Source: Lethocerus indicus (lineage: Eukaryota; Arthropoda; Insecta; Hemiptera; Belostomatidae). Taken from it: a stretch of DNA of 64,000 bases. The notes under the pieces were generated by a model, which saw only the letters and a list, made by a program, of their open reading frames with translations, was not told the origin of the DNA and made no database searches. Made by a program: the position numbers and the translations under genes. The stretch lies in the NCBI GenBank assembly GCA_019843655.1, contig JACDQD010000005.1, positions 9,885,575-9,949,574 on the forward strand. The letters run 5' to 3'. Positions 1 through 11,636 of the stretch are shown in pieces. Each line of letters starts with the position of its first letter. Positions within the stretch are counted from its first letter, which is position 1.

Positions 1-1180
1 TTATATTACCCGCCCCGGCCCTTCAATTAGCAACTCTGGCCCTTTCCAAAAACGTGGTGATTGAATACAACGTATTTAGGTGGAAAACAACATGACGGCG
101 TTTGGTCCGCATTTTATACACACTATATTTGTGCACCATTCTTGAATTCGGTTGTTAGCATACGTCCGATTGTTAAACACAACCCGGACAATTACCTCCA
201 AACCAAAAATGATTAAAAGGTTTTCCTAGTTCCAAAACTAGGTTGAAAGAACATAAAAATGGATGAGTTCAAGCTAGTGCATCTTGAATCCGCCTATACA
301 GAACCGAAAACAGATTTATTACTTGGGGAAAGAATGAATTTTTTCGCGCAGTTCCCCATGAACTGGTCGAACTCAATCCGGGCATATAGTTACTGTTGAG
401 ATTACATCGTGTAAGTGCCGACAGCTAATTTATGCCGATTTTACCACGGCTCTTACCTCTGCCCCCCTTCAGCATCTTCTCGTTTCTCCGAATTTGGATC
501 TTAATCGTACGAGTGGTGGAGGAAAAACCGGATGGATGTAAATACCGTCTGTACGAAGGTGAATTACCTATATGATTTCATTCTTCCGTAACGATAACGC
601 GACTATTAATTACATCGTACAGTCGCGTATAATTGGTGGAAACGGAAGATGAATTGCTGAGACGTATGCAGTCAGGCGAACAAAATCATCTGCAATAATT
701 ATTGTTTGTTTCGTCAATTCTATTTATTGGGGTATGAATGGCCAAGGATAGACTGGGTTAGCCGAGGCGGCCGACCAATATAATTCGATAACGTTTATAA
801 TAGGAATGCAGAAATTATTAGAAGTTTCAAAACAGTTTTACAAAGAATGTTCACTTAAAACTGAAAATAATTTCTAGCAGATCAGCTGATGATGTAGAGA
901 TGGAAGTTATATGTTTTCGGAATCGGGCCGACGGTTTAATAAAAAGGTCGCCCATTCCCGGAACCGCTATAACGCCGATCGCCCGTGCGAAACGGCTCGA
1001 AGAGATACAAGGAAAAAAGTCGGTGCAATTAAAAGTACCGTTTTATAACCAATAAAACGGGAGTTCGGGAATATTAAAAAATAGGGGGAAGGTAAAATCC
1101 GACGGTAATTACAGTCTGGCCGTTAGTCGGCCGAAGGATCGGAAGAATAAAAGAGGCGAAATAATTGGGAACCGGGGGAA
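1..1180. other. AT-rich non-coding DNA, nothing recognised
   Basis: This stretch has mixed composition, no long open frame, no repeat shared with the rest of the window and no RNA-gene signature. A few TAATTA-type AT motifs occur, but they are expected by chance at this composition. Confidence 0.5.
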
Positions 1181-1880
1181 AAAGAGGAGAGAGAGAGAGA
1201 TAGAGAGAATGTTAGGTAAGGGAAAACAACAATTACTGTATATCAAACAGCAAGGAGGAGCGGGAGGAGGCCGAACAATACAGAGGCCGCGTCCACCGCC
1301 CCTCCCTTCCACCAACCGAGGTAATTGGGCTCACAAAGAGAGTCAACAGACCGCCTTTGGGAAGAGCAGGAAAAGGAGGAGGGGGATGAAAAGAGAAAAT
1401 CATTTGTTTAAATTCTTTCTAACGAGCATATTTGTAATGGGGAGCGGCGCGGGGTGGGACCCGGGACCCGGGACGCGAGACCGGAGGCGGAGTCGCAAAA
1501 AAATAAATAACCACTCGATAAGTGGAGGCGGAGCGGGATTGGGGGTGGAGAGAGATAAGTTGGGCCCGAGCACCCTCCTAAGAAATAAAATATAAGGGTG
1601 ACACACGGCTCCCCCTAGCAGGCTGGGGGCGGGCCCCAGTTGGGCCCTTTCCCTCCGCCCCCTCCTCTAAGACCTCCAAAGCCCATACAAGATATTAAGA
1701 AGTATTACCGGGGATTAGATCTCCGCGTCCCCCCGTGGCGCCCGGGCCCGATCACATCACGACTCAATATTCTTTGCGGGGATAGCTCTCGGCATTAGGC
1801 CTTCCCCCCCTCACCATTCCGCGGCCCGCCATTACGCCCCCTCCGCACGTAGATCCGGCTTCGAATTAAAGGGGTTGTTA
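1181..1880. other. GC-rich island with a short GA tract
   Basis: A (GA)n tract at about 1188-1206 leads into a GC-rich island. The island contains GGGACCC units repeated head to tail (1456-1474), which form a palindrome, and a CpG-rich C/G mosaic to about 1860. Frames of up to 128 codons cross it on both strands, but they are low-complexity in composition and have no recognisable domain. A regulatory or structural role is possible; no gene is supported. Confidence 0.45.
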
Positions 1881-3750
1881 TATGAATAAAGGATACTTAT
1901 ATATATACGAGTTCTTTTTATCAACCGCACGATCCGCAGACAAAAGGTTTCGGGGGAAAGAAAGCTAATCTGACCGATTATGAAATTTGTTCACCCACAG
2001 TCGATCGATGCCAGCCAACACAGACGGCCATTGATGCATCCATTTCCCATAGATTCAATTAAAGTCCCTCAAAATAGTCATACCTGGTTTATTTTACATG
2101 TTGACGAATCGCACCAATATATTTTAAATAACTGTGCTTCAAATGACACGGCTAAAAGTGCACTCCGCACATAGATCATTCCATCAACTTTATGAACCAA
2201 GTTACTTCCGTTTTATGTTTCTTAATATGTTATGAGAAAGTTTTAAAAACTATTATTTCGTAACTATTCCGTAGATTGGGCGGTGTACTTAACAAAGAAC
2301 CCGACGTCGCTGAACCATGCGTCGCTGAACCTCGGGCCAGTAGGATTCTTCAGTAAGCCGGGGCCGTCGGTGTTCTGCAGGTTCGCCGATTTTCCATTTT
2401 CTCGGAGTCCGTCGGCGCACTCCTCTCCCAATAATCCGTTTCCAATTGATGGACTAACTCAATATTTGTAGGGCCGTGAGGCAATATTGGCGGCTTAGCC
2501 CGTCCCTCACCCGCCGCCCAGAGGGGAAAAAAGATTGGGAAGCCCCCCTGCCCGGCCGACAAAGCAAAGGCGGAATTCCTCCGCCTTTTATATCGGTAAA
2601 CCCGTTTAAATTTCATTTTCCAAAGATTAAGACGGATTTTAAGGTCCGATGGTAATGCTTAAATCTAATCCGAACGGGCCCATCAATTTATTGCTATCAC
2701 GAATTTCCATAAGATCGATAGCATTGAATACTAAATATGAAGTAATTAAGCGAATACTATAATAGATTTATAACATACTGCGTGGTACATATGTCGCGGT
2801 TAAAATACGATTATTGATTATGATCACCCCAGTTTAATCTTACTTAAGCTTCAGTATTATAGTGTCAAATCACATATCCCATTCGTGGAGCCATAGTATG
2901 GACTATTTATTGCAAGTACTTTTTCCGAACCATTTACTTCGAATAGTTTCCTACGCCAGGACAGAATCAATATCAAGTAATTAAAAGATTGTATTCGAAT
3001 TCTTTCTATATAATATTGATTATAATAAACTGAGATAATATTGAGAATACAATATCGATAGGGAACAAATTCACAACCACCGACAAACTGAAGTTCGTCG
3101 GCCAAAAATCTTCAGCACTTCACATTTGTATGCATCTATTGTTTTTGTAATTTTGTACATTAGTGCCTTCGACGTAATTTATTCTTGTTAACATATATTC
3201 AATATGTTAAGTATAACTCGGAAATGATATTATTTCAAAATTGGATATATGAGAATCATGTCGGACAATTATAAAAGTTTTTCCGGTTTCAGGGATAGTT
3301 GTGATTCTACAGTCTGGCGCGGGGTAATTTCAATTCGTGCACGGCCGTAATTCAAAGTATTTGTAGGGGGCTGAAACCCCCTCGCTTATGCAGTCAGTTC
3401 GCTTCATTAGGGCTGATTTCGATTAGGTACGCGCCGAATTCGCGGGCAACGGATGCGCTATTTGGCCCGCCGCCGCCCTCCTCCCTCCCTCCCAATTTGT
3501 ACAAAACTTACAACCGTTTGTACAAAGACAAACCGCGTATGTGTGCTGGTGTTGGCCAGCTTCGGGATAAACCAATATCCCTCGGCCAACGGGGTCGTCC
3601 GCTCCACTCAAACCCCGAGCATCGGCGAATATTTAATTAGAATTCCAACTAGACGTTCGGACGACCTGCGTTCTGAAACAACAACAGCCCGCGCCTCTCT
3701 CTCTCTCTCCTCCCCCTTTCAGACACAGACGACTGAATATAATTAGTCCG
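1881..3750. other. Non-coding DNA with a GC-rich patch and a CT tract
   Basis: It is mostly AT-rich. Between about 2280 and 2610 lies a GC-richer patch in which CGTCGCTGAAC occurs twice in tandem (2307-2333). A second GC-rich patch runs from 3420 to 3720 and ends in a (CT)n tract at 3694-3709. No coding or RNA signature is seen. Confidence 0.45.
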
Positions 3751-3753
3751 CGA

Positions 3754-3805
3754 GGTAATAAATATCATTATATATGTTGGTAGGTAATAAATATCATATT
3801 ATATG
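3754..3805. repeat. Two-copy tandem repeat, 29-bp period
   Basis: GGTAATAAATATCAT begins at 3754 and again at 3783. The units are nearly identical, apart from a small slip in their AT-rich tail. This is a local duplication without further copies seen in the window. Confidence 0.8.
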
Positions 3806-4671
3806 ACCCGATCGGGGCACAGGTATGTCGAAGCGGTAATTACTTGATCGTATTCAAACTGCACGACTGGTATCGTCCACATAATAAGCATCCCGTCTGC
3901 AATGATGTTGTGTATTATTTATATATCGAGATTTTGATAGCATCTCTCTCTTTGTTTTGTAGAATTTGATTAGCAAAATTGTATTGAACGTCTCAAATAT
4001 CCCCTCGAATATAACTGATTCGACATGTAACTTGGCTCTAGTATTCTGTAATTATTAATATTTACATGGCAGCGATATTAATATTATGCGAAGGTCAGCA
4101 TACCTTAGAAACCTGCATGCATGCATATTCGTCCCGCGTATATTGCAAAAACTATACTGTACGTATTTAAAGAAATAAACATTTTAAGAGCGAATTATCG
4201 TATATACACTTTGAATCCATCCAATAGCATGTCCTGTATTTTTTTCCCAATAATCCTACAGACCTGAAAAAAATAACCCAAGTACCATAATCTAGTTGGA
4301 TGATCCTAGAAAAGCGATGCATTCTGTGTTATATTCAGTGAACATTATAGTGCGGAGTGTAGTGTCCAGAATTGCAGTACTAATGACGGTATACGACCGG
4401 TCGTAAACCACCCGCAGGACCTCAAGTGAAGCCGTACACTAATCCCGAAGTGCTGTGCAGTACGTGCTAAACACAATGTTACGTCTCTAAGTGCTTGCGT
4501 ATACATAGGCGCAAGTGGATGCGAAAATGTTCTCGGGTTAATTAATTTTCCGATTATATTAGGTAATATTGTTTCATACTGCAAATAACCTTTAAGTCTC
4601 AATATTTATGTATATAAACTTAAATATAGGTCCGCGAAATTTAAATAAGATAAGATGTAAATTTATAAATT
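3806..4671. other. AT-rich non-coding DNA
   Basis: No repeat or gene is recognised. The part from about 4340 to 4520 is less AT-rich and might be an old repeat adjoining the tRNA-like segment that follows, but no second copy was found to support that. Confidence 0.4.
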
Positions 4672-4737
4672 CAGCAGCCCAGATGAAGATAACATCCTCA
4701 CGGGAAAAGGTGGTGGGTTCGATTCCCACTGCTGCTT
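4672..4737 (+). pseudogene. tRNA-derived sequence (tRNA relic or SINE head)
   Basis: The 3' half is tRNA-like: a perfect 5-bp T stem (GTGGG 4713-4717, CCCAC 4725-4729) closes the 7-nt loop TTCGATT, giving an RNA polymerase III B-box match GGTTCGATTCC at 4716-4726. The flanks AGCAGCC (4673-4679) and TGCTGCT (4730-4736) can pair over six positions as an acceptor stem. A D-arm-like hairpin GATG/CATC lies at 4682-4696, with an A-box-like string starting at 4675. The anticodon arm does not close properly and the total is only about 65 nt, so this is not an intact cytosolic tRNA. It is most likely a tRNA pseudogene or the tRNA-derived head of a SINE. No second copy was found in the window. Confidence 0.5.
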
Positions 4738-5151
4738 TCGCTGGTAATTTGTATATTAAATGAGTTGATCTCAATTAAATCAGGATCCCTGAACAGAGTT
4801 TAAGGGTGTCATTATTATTAATTTGCCTAAATATATAGAAGTAGCTTCTCCCCGAGGCCTCTTTGAATCTGACGGAAAGGGCGACCTACATGTTGGCAAT
4901 CTCTACCTATCGGTTAGAAAAAAATAAGTAGGAAATTATGTGCGGAGTTCAGTACATACTGCAGAGTTAATACTCTGTGTTTCAGAAAATTATTCTGGGG
5001 TTTATCTAAAAAATATTTCCAATTATATACATAATCTGATATATGCACAGGATCTGAGTGAAAGCTACTGGTAATTCAGACCGTTGAGGATCACCGCATC
5101 TTAAATTAACATTTTTAGCCCTCAAATACAACGATACAGCAATTTCCATTC
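4738..5151. other. AT-rich non-coding DNA downstream of the tRNA relic
   Basis: It could include a SINE body following the tRNA-like head, but no other copy is available to define one. No coding signature. Confidence 0.35.
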
Positions 5152-5424
5152 ACGACTCCACCATCACCCTAATCCACTAGTCCAAACCCTACTATCTCCC
5201 GACATCCCAAACGTTCCTTACAGACGTCTGAAAAGGAAGTGGCCACGCAACCTAAATGTTTAAATAAACTGTTTAAATAAATAAAATTTAAAAAAAATAA
5301 AAATAAAAAATAATAAAAAAAGGGGGAACCAGTGAGTTTCTCCTCTAATTGTTGACTATTGTAGCTAGTGCCTATATAAATGTTGCTTGTTGTATAATTT
5401 TACAGTTGTAACAATAAAACAATG
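5152..5424 (+). repeat. Dispersed repeat family B, copy 1
   Basis: It resembles 38793-38979 on the same strand. Shared landmarks in order are: a CCACTAGTCCAAAC-like block, AAGGAAGTG, CCTAAATGTTTAAA, an A-rich stretch ending in AAAAAGGGGGAA, a TTTCTCCTC-like segment, and a tail resembling TTTTACAGTTGTAACAATAAAA. This copy is longer because its A-rich centre is expanded. The ordered similarity with a fixed AATAAAA tail suggests a LINE- or SINE-type 3' end. In both copies a short plus-strand frame ends in LNV followed by stop just before the A-rich part, which would fit the C-terminus of a LINE protein, but this is only suggestive. Confidence 0.6.
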
Positions 5425-6361
5425 AAAAAAGAAGCCCTCAAATATAAACCAGACCAATTACTAATAACCCGGCACAAAATAATACTCATTATATTTTTAG
5501 ATTAGACTTTATAGCAAAATAATGAACTGGATGCATGTTACTGCATGTCAGGGAATGATAAATATGGCGGAAGCGATACTGCTGCGAGCTGAAAATGTAG
5601 CGCGGCTTTCGTTATGGAGAGCTTAGAGGGGGCCCCAAACGAAGCCAATAGTGCTTTTTAAGCCCCGAAAAGGAGAGGAGCCCAAAAAGGGTATCCGGGC
5701 AGGGTCAAGTAGCGGCACAACTGACCACAGCGCCCCTTTTAATGAGCAACCCTCTCCCGCAGTCAATAGAAAGGGTTGATCCGCGCACAAAATAATGGTT
5801 TGTTGCCTCGTGACACAAAAAAAGAAGAAAACGAGAGACCGAGAGAGAGAGACAGAGAAAAGGGGAACTTTATGCTGAGAAAAGGACGTCAGCGTTATTC
5901 GGAGGCCATTGTCCCGGGCGGGAAGTTTTCTGTTCGAAGAAATTAATACCGAAGTAAAAAAAATAGAATAGAACAAAAAGAACCGAAGGCGTTCTTTGTT
6001 AATTGGCGGCTAAAAGAAAATGGTAACAATCTTCAGAGCTCATCCAGTATACATTTCTATACCATAGATAAATAGATGATCATGATTCAGTTTTTTTGTA
6101 AACTCCACTGGTAAACGCCAGCTGTTATTTCATGGGGGAATATTTTGATTTTCACTTTCTTAAGTTCCATGCTATACTTTTCCTAGGCGAAGGGGGCATC
6201 GTCTACCGAGATGAAACAGAACCTTAATACATTTATTGGGAGGCATTCCAGAGAGAAACGTTATGAATTACTGGATGAGGAACCGCCGTCAACTCATATT
6301 CAACCGTTTCGAAAGCTCGACAGTCTTTGTTTTATTCCTCGAAAATTTAAATCGTTCATAA
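5425..6361. other. Non-coding DNA
   Basis: A 117-codon open frame on the minus strand (5623-5976) has no ATG-led, domain-like or compositional support. A short GA stretch lies near 5838-5860. Nothing else is recognised. Confidence 0.45.
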
Positions 6362-6478
6362 TGGTTTGGTCTTTTGCTAAAAGGCCAAAGCAAAAGATCA
6401 CACCAGCGAGAGGTAAGAGAAACACACGAAATCTGCGGTATTCCAACCACTCACAGACCACAAAACAGGTATTCTAAA
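6362..6478 (+). repeat. Family A repeat copy (plus arm, short fold-back)
   Basis: This is the right-hand arm of family A in plus sense: ACCAGCGAGAGG, then a CACGAAATCTGCGGTATTCC-like segment, then CACAGACCACAAAACAGG and the terminal TATTCTAAA. At its start GGTTTGGTCTTTTGC folds onto the following GCAAAAGATC, so only a stub of the inverted arm remains. The hammerhead-like core present in other copies is deleted here. Confidence 0.8.
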
Positions 6479-7597
6479 TTAAATCATTCAGTTCAGTTCA
6501 CATTGACAGGTGCCATGAAACATTGATAACCATTCAAAATGAAATCCAACAAGCTTCCTGAAGTCAATTTTTTAATACCAAGAATAGCGAAAATTCGACA
6601 AAAACGAAACTGCCATTAATTATTTTATAAATAATGACTACTGTTTGTACGCTTCGCAGAAAAATTATTATTAGAGGTTTCAGCAATTAATTTTTCCCGT
6701 TTCTGCTCAATATGTTATTTCGAACGTAAATAACTGACGGGTTGGCTTTGTTCCATCGCGAGTGGCATAACCGCCCCGATCGTTACTGGTTACAATGGAG
6801 GTAGAGATTATAAGCCTTTTCACATTGCAGTTTGGACCTGACAGCCTATTGAGATAATTACACGGTCTAATTAATTCGGCGAACGACTAGTTCATCCGGG
6901 CTATCGATTTTGGCGTGGGCGGCGTTTACGAAGAATCGGAGATTACCGGAGGGGGCCAATTAGAGGACCTCTTATATACAATCGAGGATAATGGAGTGGC
7001 CTAATTAAACACAACACTTTCCTCGTTATTATTCTAATAATAGTCTGTTTTCAGGGCTGGAAAAAAAATCAGGTATACAAATTTTAATAGCTGATTTTAA
7101 AAACAGAGAAAACATAGAATTTCCGTCGTTATCGGTTTTCATTGAAAAATGACTGAATTATTCTGAACGAGATGATTAAAATCTTCCTTCACTGAGGTTT
7201 CTCCAACCCGGTGGGAGAGAAAAGTGTCCATGACGAAGTTTCCCTGGGAGGTTCGAGTGAATGAACCAGCAGGCAGTATGAGTATGTCGAAGAGACGAGT
7301 GAATGAAATTAAAAAAATAATAAAACAAAAAACTATCCCCGGCAATTCGATTTCGCCTGACGTACTGCTTGGGCTGGATAATACGGTTAAATAATCGTAT
7401 CCGATGTATTCCGCCCACCCCAACCCCAACTAGCCTGCAAAATTACAGTTGTTGATCCCGCCGTAATTCCGGGATTAACAGAATTTTCCTTACTAAAAAA
7501 AAAGGAACAGCCGAGAACAGGATTTGTGGATGCGTACAGAGGAATACAGGAATGGAATTTGCATGGGGATGAGCGGGCGATTGAACGGGGTGTCTGT

Positions 7598-7622
7598 GAG
7601 AGAGAGAGAGAGAGAGAGAGAG
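7598..7622. repeat. (GA)n microsatellite
   Basis: About 12 uninterrupted GA units seen directly in the sequence. Confidence 0.95.
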
Positions 7623-8098
7623 GGGTGCGGGGGCGGACAAGGGATGATTGGGCCTCCAAATCCCGACAATCCGATTATCCCTGGACTGTAATTATTTCCC
7701 AGATGTTTTCCGGCTAATTTGGCAGCCAGGCGCGTACCCAGTTTTGCGGAGGTGTCGCCCGATTTTTGCACAGAAACAGAGCGGTCACACAAATCGCTCG
7801 GTGTAGTTAAAAGAGACAGGAGGGGGAAAAAATAACCCCACATTTCTCTTTTCATACACCCTTGGTGCGACCAGGAAACACGTTTAGCGACGTGAATACT
7901 AAAATATTTAGGAGAAATAAAATCTGATCCACGTAAGCGTGATTTACGAGAATTATTTTATCTGAAGTATTAAAAAATAGTGACAAAAATCATTTACGTA
8001 AGAGCATTTAAAGTCTCGTCGCTTTTAGAATAGATTGTGTGGGAATTGTTTCCCATCATTTTTCCCTTAAATCATTGCTGGGAACTGAGCTCGTTTTG

Positions 8099-8124
8099 TT
8101 ACATTACATTACATTTTATTACAT
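8099..8124. repeat. (TTACA)n short tandem repeat
   Basis: Three perfect TTACA units followed by a degenerate fourth. Confidence 0.8.
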
Positions 8125-10366
8125 AATAATTCCAGCGCGATGAGACAGAAAATCGCATGAGTGGTGATAATCTAAATTCTGAAGTTCCCCTTTACAGAAA
8201 TATTTGCAAATAACGTCGGTGTCCTTACATCAATGCTCAATAGACGAAATATGGCTCAATAAATATCGATCGATAAGAAAACGTACTAAACTTCGGCAAT
8301 AAGGGATAGGAAATAAAAAACTGAAATCAATTTTTTACTCTATTCATACGTTCTGGATTCATGTTTGTGTGGAAACAAATGCAGTATTGAAAAACAGAAC
8401 GCGTACGACGATATTTACCAAAATAATTTCAAAAATAAAATTTACATACGACATTACTACGGAAAGCTCATTATCGAACATACAAATAATGGTCATCGCC
8501 GCTACTCTTTCATGTCGACAGTTAGGTGGCACACAAGTCCGACTGTGTATTATTTCATACCTTATCTCGTCAGTTTTAAGAATCTGAGAAATGAATTTCA
8601 AATACTATTTTCGTCTCGACGGTGCACGATATTGAAATGTTCTCCGCAAATACCACAATTCTGCAGTGCGGAGTTGAATATTTTATCCGGTTAAAACTCG
8701 AAATTAACGCAAGGTTCAATACCTCTTGTAATGAAACGTAATTACCTACTTCAGAGCCCCCGGCAAATAATTGGCGCTTCGCTTATTTAACTGTTATAAT
8801 TCAGCGATTGCCACAGGAAAAAAATTAAAGATCCGATTTTGAACAGAATTTCACAACTCCCTTTTTATTACAGAGCACGGTCGCTTGGATATGGCCGTTT
8901 TGATTCGTTCCCCGTACGATTCGTACGATCGAATTACACGTATAATCGTAGCGTACACGAAAGGCTGCCCAAATAAGGAAGTGGTCTGTTGCAGATACGC
9001 CGTGCGCCTGATAATTTGAAGCTCCTTTGAGCTCGAGTTTGAATAATAATTTAATGCGTTTTAATACTCCGATAAGGCGAGTCGAAAAAAGGGAAATAAA
9101 ATGGATCGCTCTTCTGAATCACCTACTGTGGACAATGCTATTCAAAGGTCCAATTAAAGTCAAAGTTGATTATATATAGCTAAATAAATACATGATTCAT
9201 ATATTTTTTTTATGAGGGAAGTAATTAGGACCAATTTCGATGGACAATTTTCGATATTATTATTATATATAATATAATATGATCTCCTTACTATATAATG
9301 GGATTTAAATATAGGATCTGGTTCATTTTTTAAATGGGATATGCACGATTTTTTGTATTGAGGCTGAATTGCATTATTGAGCCCCATTTAAAACAGGGCG
9401 GAGAAACGAGTACCGCAATAATAAATAAATAATAAATCAGTTTATTGCGTCACGGGAGCTGTAAATAGAGGGAATACACGAGTAGGACTTTGCGAACATA
9501 GGGCGTTGCAGGCCGGACTAATTGTTAAAACTAAACTGGTTTTTAAATTGATTTATATTCATTGCCAGGAGACTACCTCCTCGGCGAGGATGTCTTTCTA
9601 TATTTAGCGAAACAAAAATCGATAACTGTTATGCATCAATGTATAGGACGTGTCCAAAGAAGTTTTTAGTCCTTTATTTTAAGGTTTTATTTTTATTTTG
9701 CCCGCTCCAAACACGTGTGAGGGGGGATATGAGGCGGCCCCGTCAACGATACCGACACGGTTGTGTTCATACCTGTTAAATATTCATATTTGAAATTCAA
9801 GGTGTTAAGGGGAAGGCCTCCTATTTAAGGGGTGGTGGGCTATAAAAATCCTATTACATTTTTCCGGCTTTATTCATGAGCCACGTCCTTTCTTTCTTTA
9901 CCAGCTCCTCTCCCCAACAGCGTTACCAACTTGGGCATTCCTTGTTTTACCACCCTGTTTCCCGTCCTAAAATTCCATCGCGGTTATATTCATCGGCTAT
10001 CAGATTTTATCGCGCCTCTTGATTCTCTCCAATTATGCTTATTGAATGATTGATCAGTTCTGAATTAGAACCGGATTGATCATATTACAAAATATATATA
10101 TAAAAGAATATGCAAGTTAGTAATTGAAAGAACATTTTCGCGTCTGTAACAGATCTCAACACAGTCCAGGCGTTCAATCGGAATATCTCCAATAGGAAGT
10201 CCACAATTTCTGAAAGTCCAATACACTCATAAGTGTGCATAGTTATATACAGCTTTAATAGATAAAATGTTTTTTTAAGCAATTTACCTTGTCCAAAATG
10301 AAAATGTTCTATTGTGATATGTCTATTCTGAGGCTTATTATAAAAAGGATGTTGTTAATGTTTCAG

Positions 10367-10518
10367 GCGGGGACATTGTCCTTGGTATAGTTCACCTGGA
10401 GTCCGGTCCAGATGTCCTCCGCCCGTCGCCTGTGAGTTTCCAATTCGAAACTGAGTGCGGGCTCGAAAATGGAGGTCGTACGATGACCGACTGGCAGATG
10501 CCGACCTACGAAACCTAA
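10367..10518 (+). CDS. Weak candidate terminal coding exon, unidentified
   Basis: A TTTCAG acceptor-like site at 10361-10366 is followed by an open frame, starting two bases in (GGG GAC ATT...), that runs about 49 codons to a TAA at 10516-10518. The peptide has balanced composition (it begins GDIVLGIVHLESGPDVL and ends TDWQMPTYET) and no low-complexity tract. A GTAAGT donor-like site follows at 10532. Against it: an open frame of this length is expected by chance many times in 64 kb, the minus strand is also open here, no homologue is recognised, and no partner exon was found. It is recorded only because composition and acceptor coincide. Confidence 0.2.
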
Positions 10519-11342
10519 CAGCAAGATCATTCGTAAGTATTTCAACCGTTTGGACAGGATCCGGGGTATTTAATATACTGAGGGTCATCTAGCTAGTGAC
10601 CGGTCTAGCTTAAGACGGACCGAACGTTATTCGTACCGGGGTTACTAAGATATACGCTTCAACACGTTCTACGGCCGATAATTTTGACAAAGATTCTTGT
10701 TCTACGGCAGTTCGGCATTTCAGCGCCCTGTATTTTTCTGCATCGGTTTTATCCAGAAATGGGCTCGGTGTGGCGGCGCTAATGGCCCCGCCATTACCGG
10801 CCATCGACCTCGTCGCTGGGCCGATAAATCGCGATCGCAAATATGAAACCGGTTACCGCCTAAGGGCGGCGGCTGGCGCTCAATTATAAATAAATCATTC
10901 CGGGTTTCAAATATTTATTTTGAGAAAGTGAATCTATGGGACCTGTCGCTGAGGAGCCGTCCGCCTGAATAACTGTTGCACAAACGCCCTCCTCTCACCC
11001 CTTCTCACCCCCTTTAGACCACCCCCCAAGTTGGTCACACCCCGCAGAATGATTTAATATCTTCGCCGTGACGGGAATTAATGACTGGCGCCTGCTTCTT
11101 AATCTTCTTCTTTTTCTGCTTTCCCTCGTCGAGCGAATGGCGAAGAAGAAGCGGCGACGAGGAAAATCATATAAGCGTGTTCTGTGTCAACCACAGTTTT
11201 TGTACCCAACTAAATAACTAGCTGCTTACTAGCGACTACTATTTCGACAACACTAAAGTCTATCATCGCACCTGTCATTTAGCCATCGCCAAAGAAAAAA
11301 TTTTTCTAAGCGATATACGTAATCAATTTCAAGAGTCATACA
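10519..11342. other. Non-coding DNA with a GC-rich patch
   Basis: A GC-rich segment spans about 10600-11040. A 76-codon minus-strand frame in it (10610-10840) has no recognisable domain. Nothing else is identified. Confidence 0.4.
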
Positions 11343-11560
11343 TTTCATGTGTTCTTGCTCCTCTCGCTGGTTTCGTCTTTTGCTAGACCGGTTTCGGCTG
11401 CTCGCCATCTACAGTAGCGGTGTTAGTCACTTTTGGCACTTTGGATGCCCTAAAAAGACCAAACCAGTCTAGCAAAATACCAAACCGGCGAGGGAGACAG
11501 AAACACAGGCAATCTACGGTATTCCAACCCCTGGCAGACCACAAAACATGTATGTTAAAC
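11343..11560. repeat. Family A fold-back copy, both arms
   Basis: An inverted arm (minus sense, 11343 to about 11425) reads CTCCTCTCGCTGG, GGTCTTTTGC-like, then the complement of the hammerhead-like core. A short centre with TTTTGGCACTTTGGATG follows. A direct arm (from about 11455) carries AGACCAAACCAG, CGGCGAGGGAGACAG, ATCTACGGTATTCCAACC and the end at CAGACCACAAAACATG. The two arms can pair, giving a hairpin of roughly 200 bp. The core is in the inverted arm at 11382-11418. Confidence 0.85.
11382..11418 (-). ncRNA. Hammerhead-like motif, core mutated
   Basis: Read on the minus strand, stem I GCTA/TAGC, stem II GGC/GCC, GAAA, the ACC/GGT stem III and the GTC triplet are all present. The conserved box reads CTGTAGA instead of CTGANGA, so a catalytic-core A is replaced and activity is unlikely. 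Confidence 0.5.
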
Positions 11561-11636
11561 TAATTTCAAGAGTCCTTTCTGAACTAATTAACTGCATATT
11601 ACATTTTAACTTACAAATACTTTTAGAGATGCATAA

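Larger units (their letters stand above)
6479..10366. other. Non-coding DNA with minor simple repeats
   Basis: AT-rich overall. It contains a (GA)n microsatellite at 7598-7622 and a short TTACA tandem at 8099-8124. Overlapping open frames at 7139-7855 are low-complexity shadows of the GA tract. No gene, RNA gene or family A copy was recognised. Confidence 0.45.

Noticed and set aside
1840..1862. CACGTAGATCCGG resembling the miR-10/miR-100 seed region
   Set aside because: The match stops after about 11 bases and no precursor hairpin surrounds it.
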